This document shows positions 1 to 6,137 of a stretch of 17,547 nt of DNA, piece after piece. The DNA is taken from NCBI GenBank assembly GCA_964549765.1, contig CAZJWR010000070.1:1-17547 (forward strand). Reading direction: 5' to 3'. The position numbers and the translations under genes are program-made. The notes under the pieces are model-generated. The model was given only the letters and a program-made list of their open reading frames with translations. It did not search any database and was not told the DNA's origin. Source of the stretch: CAZJWR01 sp964549765. GTDB taxonomy: Bacteria; Zixibacteria; MSB-5A5; GN15; JAAZOE01. The number at the start of each line of letters is the position of its first letter. Position 1 is the stretch's first letter.

Positions 1-245
1 TCCGTAACCGGCGCCATAGAAGATAAAATATGGGTTCGATCAGCCGTCGGCGGCCATGACTGCGTTGCGATGACGGATAATCGTCACCGTTTCCCAGGAA
101 TAATCCCGCCAAAAACGTCCCTGTCTTCATCTCCGGTGGCGTCCGGGGGGGGGAACGGGGAGCCGGATGAAGGCCGCCTTACCCGGTTTGCCTGATGGGA
201 TAATCCTTGCTGATCAAAATTCGATCAAAAATTGGAAAATACCTC
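1..245. other. Left edge, no supported gene
   Basis: No complete gene is visible. Plus frame 1 is open from the first base to a TGA at 193-195, so a partial gene tail is possible, but the 64 codons show no domain I recognise. The stretch contains a run of nine G at 145-153. Its right end becomes AT-rich just before the promoter at 246. Confidence 0.4.
212..233 (+). repeat. Two tandem AT-rich 11-bp units upstream of promoter
   Basis: GATCAAAATTC (212-222) is followed directly by GATCAAAAATT (223-233). The pair ends 12 bp before the -35 box at 246. It could be an activator or repressor site, or an AT-rich UP element; the sequence alone does not decide. Confidence 0.5.
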
Positions 246-273
246 TTGACATGTCGGAATAGTAATGTATATT
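246..273 (+). promoter_or_regulatory. Sigma70-type promoter P1
   Basis: TTGACA (246-251), a 16-bp spacer and TATATT (268-273), a near-perfect housekeeping-type promoter. Transcription would begin near 280, which leaves about 880 nt before the 1162 gene. The same box pair recurs at 11051-11079 and 15445-15473, each time upstream of a secreted-protein gene. Confidence 0.7.
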
Positions 274-412
274 TGTGATTAGTGGGCTTTAGGAATTGAC
301 AAGCAAGTTCGAATCAGACGCCCTAGCAAGAGCACGAAGCGAGTACAAGAGCACAGAAGGAGGATTGACTTCTGATATGTAAACGTTAGTGCTAAGGGGA
401 TAATTTCCAGGG

Positions 413-446
413 TCATGCAAGGCGATTCACCGCCGATTTTGCATGG
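413..446 (+). other. Bulged hairpin in leader
   Basis: ATGCAA (415-420) pairs with TTGCAT (439-444), and GGCG (421-424) pairs with CGCC (431-434). They stack on the 5' side, leaving GATT as a 3' bulge and ATTCAC as the loop. One further C-G pair and a G-U pair extend the base. The structure is seen directly; its function is unknown. Confidence 0.55.
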
Positions 447-487
447 ATAGCTCAGGAACCCGGAAAGTGATTCAATCGGGACAATCA

Positions 488-539
488 ACTGGGAACGATT
501 ACTGGGAACATCTACTGGGAACGCTTACTGGGAACAGAA
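488..539 (+). repeat. Four-copy 13-bp tandem repeat
   Basis: Four consecutive 13-bp units begin at 488, 501, 514 and 527. Each starts ACTGGGAAC, and the last four bases vary (GATT, ATCT, GCTT, AGAA). The core CTGGGAAC also occurs singly at 8300-8307, 11296-11303 and, on the minus strand, 8533-8526, all outside genes. A protein-binding array or an RNA element is possible. Confidence 0.75.
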
Positions 540-559
540 AACAGGATTTATTCGACGCC

Positions 560-603
560 TGCGGGAGTTCTCCCGCATCGCTGAAGAGCTTACTTCCGTA
601 AGC
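560..603 (+). other. Two adjacent tetraloop hairpins
   Basis: TGCGGGA (560-566) pairs with TCCCGCA (571-577) across a GTTC loop. Then GCTTAC (588-593) pairs with GTAAGC (598-603) across a TTCC loop. GCATCGC occurs at 575-581 and again at 602-608, in each case starting inside the 3' arm. The perfect stems suggest a folded RNA; neither is followed by a U run, so they are not typical terminators. Confidence 0.55.
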
Positions 604-710
604 ATCGCCCTGTGCGCGTAAGAAGTATCCCCACTTTCAAGATATAATCTGCGGTCTACAGGTGTGGCCGCGAAGCGACAAGGGTACGTAGGTTTCGTTG
701 ATGACAATCC

Positions 711-759
711 CGCGCCCCGGTACCGGCGCGAAAGGAGGTGATGTGGTATGTGTGTCTAA
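711..759 (+). promoter_or_regulatory. Hairpin fused to strong Shine-Dalgarno and mini-ORF
   Basis: CGCGCC (711-716) pairs with GGCGCG (725-730). The very next bases are AAAGGAGGTG (731-740), an almost complete complement of the 16S 3' end. ATG at 748 sits nine bases after GGAGG and encodes only Met-Cys-Val before TAA at 757-759. An overlapping ATG at 741 gives a 13-codon ORF. The site looks like a ribosome-binding or stalling site, but the role of such a short ORF is unknown. Confidence 0.4.
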
Positions 760-812
760 ATTCGTTACCTACGTTTTACTGACAGGGTACTCACCATTTC
801 GAAAGGAGGTAA

Positions 813-938
813 ATGCACAAACAGACAAAAGGTTCGTATGAAGTTGTTTCGTTTTGCGAAATGACGGATTCTAGGATGATGGTAGGAAGAATGTATACAG
901 TGGCCTCTCACCTAACCTGGGAAGAAACACGAGAGTGA
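813..938 (+). CDS. Possible 41-aa small protein
   Basis: This small ORF has a strong Shine-Dalgarno sequence (GAAAGGAGGT at 801-810), although the three-base gap from GGAGG to ATG is short. The peptide starts MHKQTKGSYEVVSF and ends LTWEETRE, with no signal peptide or membrane segment; it is hydrophilic and contains one Cys. I recognise no family. The same CGAAAGGAGGT string is found 71 bp upstream (729-739), so the site may be a duplicated regulatory element and not a real gene start. The end of the ORF overlaps a 20-bp sequence that reappears inverted at 8527-8546. It could be a leader peptide or not translated. Confidence 0.35.
   Translation: MHKQTKGSYEVVSFCEMTDSRMMVGRMYTVASHLTWEETRE
904..923 (+). 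repeat. 20-bp dispersed repeat, copy A
   Basis: CCTCTCACCTAACCTGGGAA is exactly the reverse complement of 8527-8546, and the match ends at both borders. Both copies lie outside the large genes. A chance exact 20-mer is unlikely in a window of this length. Confidence 0.7.
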
Positions 939-976
939 CAGCCCCTCAATTGCATATACCTATATCCTGAATCCTC

Positions 977-1009
977 CACATGGGGACACGTACGTCCGGG
1001 CCCCATGTG
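977..1009 (+). other. Hairpin with 9-bp perfect stem
   Basis: CACATGGGG (977-985) pairs with CCCCATGTG (1001-1009) around a 15-base loop. There is no T run on either side, so a factor-independent terminator is not supported. It may be part of the folded leader. Confidence 0.5.
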
Positions 1010-1104
1010 ATTACAATTGGTTGGATTACACAGCGTCTCCATAAAAGATGCTGTTACCCGCCCCCAACCCGGCGGTAATACCAACCACGTTTACTGCATG
1101 TGTC

Positions 1105-1128
1105 GTTGCAGCGCACGTTGCAGCGCAC
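1105..1128 (+). repeat. 12-bp tandem duplication
   Basis: GTTGCAGCGCAC occurs twice with no gap (1105-1116 and 1117-1128), 33 bases before the start codon of the next gene. It looks like a recent slippage duplication or a paired binding site. Confidence 0.65.
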
Positions 1129-1161
1129 ATAAACCTACAACCTAGCATATGAGGTTTGATG

Positions 1162-4100
1162 ATGAAATCGTCAACGCATAAACTACTTCTGTGCTTGATG
1201 GTATCTCTGTTCGTGGCGGGCTCAGCCTTCGCTACCGACCGGTATGTCAACGGCCAGGTCGGCGGTGAATATATGGGCTTGTATGCCACGTTGCAGGCCG
1301 CGTTGGATGACGCGGTTCCGTGGGATACTATTTACGTTTACGGTGACGGCGAGACACCTCCCCTAGGAGACCCTGGTCTGGCCGTATATCCCGGTGGCGC
1401 GGTTGTCTATGATGACAACATCGCCATACTGGGTGTCGGAGCGGTCCTGTTCCAGGACGGCACCAACACGCTGAACGGGATCACCGCCAGCGGGCGCACG
1501 AATATTTCGATCCGTGACATCGCCCTCGATGGCTACGCCCAGGGTCTGCGCATGGGCGTTACCGGTGGTGACTTTACCGGCCTGACCATCACCAATTGCA
1601 CCTACGGTCTGTACGTTCTGGGTGCTACCGCCGGTCTTAACTGCGACGGTAACACCTTCAGCAACAACGGCACCGGTATCGTGATTAACGGCGCCGACGT
1701 TGTCGTCACGGGCTGCGACCTGATGGCCAATGGTGACGGTATTGCCATGGGTACGGCTACCGGTATGGACGTCAATGGGAATACCATCAAGAACAACAAC
1801 AACCGTGGTATTCTCGTCTCCGGAGACGCCGAAGGCGATATCTACAACAACAACATCCAGCTGAACGATATCGGCATTCGGGTCAATTATGACTACTCCG
1901 CAGTGGCCATCAGCCGTGTTCTTGAAATCTACGAGAACTGCCTGGGTGACAACGACACTTATGCTGCGTATGATGTCAATGCCTTTGGCGCTCCGACCGA
2001 AGTTGTCTGGTACTCGGTTGCCCTCGCCGGCAACTACTGGGGAACATATTACGATGGTTTGACCGCGTCTTATGCCATCCCTGGCGGTACCAATGTCGAC
2101 AATCACCCGGTTACGGCCACCAACAATCCGACAGGTCCTGGGACGGTGGCTCTGGGCCAGACGTTCGATGTGGATTTCGTGTTCTCCATTCCCACGACAT
2201 GCGATCCATATCAGTTCCTCAAAACCTGTCATTTCGTAGTCGGCTACGATGACAATCTGATGGAGATTACGGGAGTCGATGCCGGCGATTATCTCCCCAA
2301 CCCGGAGATGATCACCAACCCGGTTGCGGGTGCGTATGAAATCGACCTGACCGCCCTTGGCGATGGCAGCCACGCCACCGAATACACGGGCGTTCTGGCG
2401 ACGGCGCACTTTCTCGCCAAGGCCGACGCCGTCGGTGTCGACCAGATCACGGTCAACTCGTCCTATGTTGACATGGACGGCGTTCCGATCACCGTTACGT
2501 CCGCCCCGCTCGATGTAGAGGTCGAGGATCAGGTGCCTCCGGAAATCCGGCAGCACGACCTGGTCGATTCACCGACTGAGGATGCCACCTACGGCGGGAC
2601 CTCCCTGTTGACCCTCGACTGGAAGATTTGGGATGATTTCGATCTCTATCGTTTCCAGTGGAGAGTCATGAACGACGTCGGCACTCAGGTTATCGGCTGG
2701 GCCAATGTCGGCCCGACGACCGATCCGGGTGGCGCCGGCGAGGTGGTCGGCACCAGCACTCTGGATGTCTCCGGTCTTCCCACTGGCGACTACTTCCTCG
2801 AACTGCGGCTGCGCGATGCTCCGCCGGCCCTGAATGAGGATTATTTGTCCATTGCCAAGAGTGGAGCCCTGGCGTTCCATGTCGATAATACCGGTCCCGC
2901 GAAACCCGTCTTCACCATGGCCGATGCCGATGGTTGCGCGGACGGTGCTTATACCAGCGGCCTGGGTGTGATCCTTACCATATCGCCGGCGTATACCGGG
3001 ACCGATATGGGCAAGGTTCAGTGGGCCTATGTCAGCGATCCGAGGGATCTCCTGACGTACGCTGATCAATTCCCGGTCACGCTGGACGACGCCAACGGCC
3101 CCCACACTTTGTATATACAGGTCACCGATGTGTATGGGAATCTCAGTCCCTGGAGTGACGGCGTCAGCATTACTGTTGACCGCTCAGCTCCCAACTCGGC
3201 GCTGTTTGGTTTCAGCGTGCCGGCGAAGACCAAGACCCTAACCCGTAACGCCAGCGTCGCCAACTGGGGCGGCAGTGGCGCTTACAGGTATGCCCTTTCT
3301 GTTGATGATGTCGTCGACGGCGCCGGTGTGGATCTGACCTGCGAAGCCGCCAACTGGCAGCCGACGACCTCGGTTCCTGCGACACCGTCGTTCACGCTGC
3401 CTGACGGTGATGACGGCGATTACGAGGTTTGCATGGTCACTCGTGACCGCGCGGGCAATGTTTCCAACACTGTCTGCGACGTGATCGAGCTTGACCGGAC
3501 GCCCCCGTGCTTCGCCAGCTTTGCCGTTACTCCTGATAATGGCCTTGCTTGCGATAACGACTGGACGTTCGATATTACCATGACCTTTACCAATGATCCC
3601 AACAAGGTACGTTTCTGGGTCGACGGCGGTACTACGGGGAAATCCTCATGGATTACCGTCACTGGCGATCCGATGGCATACAGCTATACCATCCTCTCCG
3701 GTGATCGGTCCGGTAGCGGTACCTATACGATCAAGGCTGAGGTCAAGGATGCGCTTGGTAACATCTGCGAGACCGAAGGTTCCGGCGATATCGAAATCGA
3801 TCGGAATAACCCGACCTCCGGTTTGGCCGCGATCAACGGCGCCCAATCGAGTCCGTGGAGTTATAGCGCGACCGCTCTTATTCCGGTGACATTCCCGGAT
3901 GCCAGCACCGACGCTATCGAAGCCATGGTTTCCGAGGCGTCTGACTTCTCCGGCGCGACCTGGCAGGATATCGGTGCGACCGAAATCACTTTGACCGGCG
4001 CCCAGTGCAGCTGGAGAAAGGTGTACTACAAGGTCAGAGACTGCTCCGGTCGTGAAAGCGCTCCGGCATACGGTTATGTCAAGTATGACACCGAGGCCCC

Positions 4101-6009
4101 GGATCTCACCGCCTTCGTGATCTTCAGTGATGATGCCGTCACGAAGAAGGAGAACCTGCGTCTTGATATGACCGCGACCGACAACTGCACAATCGATGAG
4201 TTCATCGCTTCCGAAGGCGATGCTGACTTCTCCGATGATACGTGGCAGGATTGGTCCGTCACGCCTCACAAGTATCTGCTTGTGGATCAGAACGACGGTA
4301 TGAAGCACATCTATGTCAAGGTTCGCGACCTTGCCGGGAACGAAAGTGCCGTTTTGGATGATGAGATCCTGCTCGACAATGAACCGCCGACCGGCACCAT
4401 TGACTTGGTGGCCAACGCCTCCTGCGGCGCCGCCGCCGGATACACCTGCACGCTGACTGGCAACAATGTCGTGTTCAGCGGTGTCAGCCCGGATGTGGTT
4501 AAGCTGGAGATCGAGAACTGCAACGGCAGCGGCAATACGATCGTGGATCCGTTCGATCCGATGACTGTCAGCATGACCTGGAATCTGGCCGCCGGTGGCG
4601 AAGGCAACCGCTGCGTCCATGTGAAGTTCACGGATGCCGCGAATAACGAGAGTACCGACTGGATCGCCGCCAACATCACATATGATATCACCCCGCCGAG
4701 CTGGTTGGGCGGCTCCACCCTGATAGCGATGCCCGCCGACGCGCCCAGCAAGGCCGATGGTTGGGGACATTCCATCCATCTTGAATGGCCGGAAGTTGCC
4801 GGAGCCCAGCACTATGGGCTAAACTGGCAGCGGACGACCGACTACCCGGCGTATAACCCGTCGAATTTCCCGGACTTCCCGCCAGGTATCGGCGACGAGT
4901 TCTTCGGTCCGCACAATCTGACCGGAACCTCGACGACCTTCGAGACGGTGGAATTCCCGGGTATCTACTTCATATCGCTGTTTGTACAGGATATGGCGGG
5001 TAACTGGTCGGCCGGCAAGCTGACCGCTGCCACCACCAACTATTACCTCGGTGATTTTGGTGAGACCGGCGACGGCACCGGCCTGATGGGCGGCTTGCGC
5101 ATCGAGGACTTCCAGTTCCTCGCGCAGCACTACTTCGCCCCTGACCTGCATCCGTACGATAAGCTATACGATATCGCCCCGACCCATAATGGTAGTATCT
5201 ATGGCTATCCGACCCATGCTGGAGCAGAGGTGGAGTTCAATGATCTGGTCGAGTTTACCTTTGTCTACGACGATCACCCATTGTCGGGCAAAGGCGGTCC
5301 GACTATTCAATACAAACCGGCCGTATCCGGCAATCTCGTTGTCTCGGCCGACATGCCGACCCAGTTCTATGCCGGTCAGGAATTCGAGACGGTCGTCCGG
5401 GTTAACGATCCCTCGGTCGTTAAGGTTATGAGCCTGACTCTGGACTATAACTCCGATCTGCTCGAAGCGATTTCGGTGCAGCCGGGAGATATGTTTGATA
5501 ATAACAATGCCTTCCTGCTGAATCGCATGAAAGACGCTGCGGTGCAGATGGACGGCACGATTCTCGGCGCCGACAATGCCTTTGCTGGCTCCGAGATCGC
5601 CGTGATTCGCTTCCGTGCGAAGAGTTCCGGCAGCTACCAGTTCACCGATCCGAAGATGATCTTCCGCGATCGGTCGAACCAGGATATACAGGTGCTGTTT
5701 AGCAATATTGCGGCGCCCTCGCTGCCGGCCGACTTCGCGCTGTCCCAGAACCGTCCCAACCCGTTCAACCCGAGCACGACCTTTGATCTGTATCTGCCGA
5801 CGGCGTGCGACTGGAGATGCGATATCTTCAACGTCGCCGGGCAGATCATCAAGTCCGTGTCCGGGCATAACGAAGCCGGAGCGGTACCGATCACCTGGAA
5901 CGGCACCGATGCGAATGGCTCTCGTGTCGCCTCTGGTATTTACTTCTATCGGATCACTGCCAATGACGGCAGGTTCACGCAGACCAAGAAAATGGTCTTG
6001 ATGAAGTAA
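1162..6009 (+). CDS. Giant multidomain secreted surface protein with cohesin-like, Ig-like and C-terminal sorting domains
   Basis: A 1615-aa exported protein. ATG at 1162 is chosen because GAGG (1151-1154) lies seven bases upstream; ATG 1159 and TTG 1156 are also in frame. Signal peptide: MKSSTHKLLLCLMVSLFVAG, then SAFA. Residues about 30-310 are Asn/Gly-rich right-handed beta-helix repeats (NGNTIKNNN, IYNNNIQLNDIGI). About 320-455 is a cohesin-like sandwich. From about 455 to 1290 come roughly seven Ig-like units of about 100 residues, each boundary marked by D-x-x-x-P (DNTGP, DRSAP, DRTPP, DRNNP, DTEAP, DNEPP, DITPP). About 1295-1380 resembles a degenerate dockerin pair (GDFGETGDGTG; EVEFNDLVEF). 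A second cohesin-like domain follows, and residues about 1520-1615 are a FlgD/Por-type sorting module (FALSQNRPNPFNPS ... GIYFYRI). Surface adhesion or scaffold is inferred; substrate unknown. Confidence 0.9.
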   Translation: MKSSTHKLLLCLMVSLFVAGSAFATDRYVNGQVGGEYMGLYATLQAALDDAVPWDTIYVYGDGETPPLGDPGLAVYPGGAVVYDDNIAILGVGAVLFQDGTNTLNGITASGRTNISIRDIALDGYAQGLRMGVTGGDFTGLTITNCTYGLYVLGATAGLNCDGNTFSNNGTGIVINGADVVVTGCDLMANGDGIAMGTATGMDVNGNTIKNNNNRGILVSGDAEGDIYNNNIQLNDIGIRVNYDYSAVAISRVLEIYENCLGDNDTYAAYDVNAFGAPTEVVWYSVALAGNYWGTYYDGLTASYAIPGGTNVDNHPVTATNNPTGPGTVALGQTFDVDFVFSIPTTCDPYQFLKTCHFVVGYDDNLMEITGVDAGDYLPNPEMITNPVAGAYEIDLTALGDGSHATEYTGVLATAHFLAKADAVGVDQITVNSSYVDMDGVPITVTSAPLDVEVEDQVPPEIRQHDLVDSPTEDATYGGTSLLTLDWKIWDDFDLYRFQWRVMNDVGTQVIGWANVGPTTDPGGAGEVVGTSTLDVSGLPTGDYFLELRLRDAPPALNEDYLSIAKSGALAFHVDNTGPAKPVFTMADADGCADGAYTSGLGVILTISPAYTGTDMGKVQWAYVSDPRDLLTYADQFPVTLDDANGPHTLYIQVTDVYGNLSPWSDGVSITVDRSAPNSALFGFSVPAKTKTLTRNASVANWGGSGAYRYALSVDDVVDGAGVDLTCEAANWQPTTSVPATPSFTLPDGDDGDYEVCMVTRDRAGNVSNTVCDVIELDRTPPCFASFAVTPDNGLACDNDWTFDITMTFTNDPNKVRFWVDGGTTGKSSWITVTGDPMAYSYTILSGDRSGSGTYTIKAEVKDALGNICETEGSGDIEIDRNNPTSGLAAINGAQSSPWSYSATALIPVTFPDASTDAIEAMVSEASDFSGATWQDIGATEITLTGAQCSWRKVYYKVRDCSGRESAPAYGYVKYDTEAPDLTAFVIFSDDAVTKKENLRLDMTATDNCTIDEFIASEGDADFSDDTWQDWSVTPHKYLLVDQNDGMKHIYVKVRDLAGNESAVLDDEILLDNEPPTGTIDLVANASCGAAAGYTCTLTGNNVVFSGVSPDVVKLEIENCNGSGNTIVDPFDPMTVSMTWNLAAGGEGNRCVHVKFTDAANNESTDWIAANITYDITPPSWLGGSTLIAMPADAPSKADGWGHSIHLEWPEVAGAQHYGLNWQRTTDYPAYNPSNFPDFPPGIGDEFFGPHNLTGTSTTFETVEFPGIYFISLFVQDMAGNWSAGKLTAATTNYYLGDFGETGDGTGLMGGLRIEDFQFLAQHYFAPDLHPYDKLYDIAPTHNGSIYGYPTHAGAEVEFNDLVEFTFVYDDHPLSGKGGPTIQYKPAVSGNLVVSADMPTQFYAGQEFETVVRVNDPSVVKVMSLTLDYNSDLLEAISVQPGDMFDNNNAFLLNRMKDAAVQMDGTILGADNAFAGSEIAVIRFRAKSSGSYQFTDPKMIFRDRSNQDIQVLFSNIAAPSLPADFALSQNRPNPFNPSTTFDLYLPTACDWRCDIFNVAGQIIKSVSGHNEAGAVPITWNGTDANGSRVASGIYFYRITANDGRFTQTKKMVLMK

Positions 6010-6052
6010 TATACCCAAAACGCAGCGATTATTGCATCAGAGGGGGTTTGCA

Positions 6053-6094
6053 GCGGCGAAAGGAAGCAGGACTCGTTCCTGCTTCCTGAGCCGC
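6053..6094 (+). other. Intergenic hairpin
   Basis: AGGAAGCAGG (6061-6070) pairs perfectly with CCTGCTTCCT (6078-6087), enclosed by GCGGC (6053-6057) and GCCGC (6090-6094). No T run follows, so it may be a weak or factor-assisted terminator, or an element that stabilises the mRNA end between the two large surface-protein genes. Confidence 0.5.
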
Positions 6095-6137
6095 AAATGA
6101 GATAGCATCTTGAAGAAACTACGTAGGAGGTACAGAA

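Larger units (their letters stand above)
280..1161 (+). other. Long structured leader / intergenic region
   Basis: This is the interval between promoter P1 and the first large gene. It has no large plus-strand gene, but contains many hairpins (413-446, 560-577, 588-603, 711-730, 977-1009), a 13-bp tandem repeat, a 12-bp tandem duplication, and two strong Shine-Dalgarno sites with short ORFs. I do not recognise any known riboswitch family. It could be a regulatory 5' leader, or it could contain an independent non-coding RNA. Which one is inference. Confidence 0.45.

Noticed and set aside
40..87. Minus-strand 15-codon stretch VTIIRHRNAVMAADG, which resembles the N-terminus of HslV
   Set aside because: It ends with a TGA directly after the last Gly where HslV continues with Gln-Val, and nothing downstream looks like HslV. 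Too short to call even as a pseudogene.
488..539. 13-bp repeats considered as a CRISPR array
   Set aside because: Units are contiguous and too short, with no spacers and no cas genes.
977..1009. Leader hairpin as a terminator of an upstream gene
   Set aside because: Good stem, but no T run on either side and no gene close enough upstream.
1363..6018. Long minus-strand open frames opposite the giant surface-protein gene (e.g. 2556-1363, 4812-3646, 6018-5164)
   Set aside because: They mirror the codon bias of the plus-strand gene, have no Shine-Dalgarno sites or recognisable domains, and the plus-strand protein has a signal peptide and clear domains.
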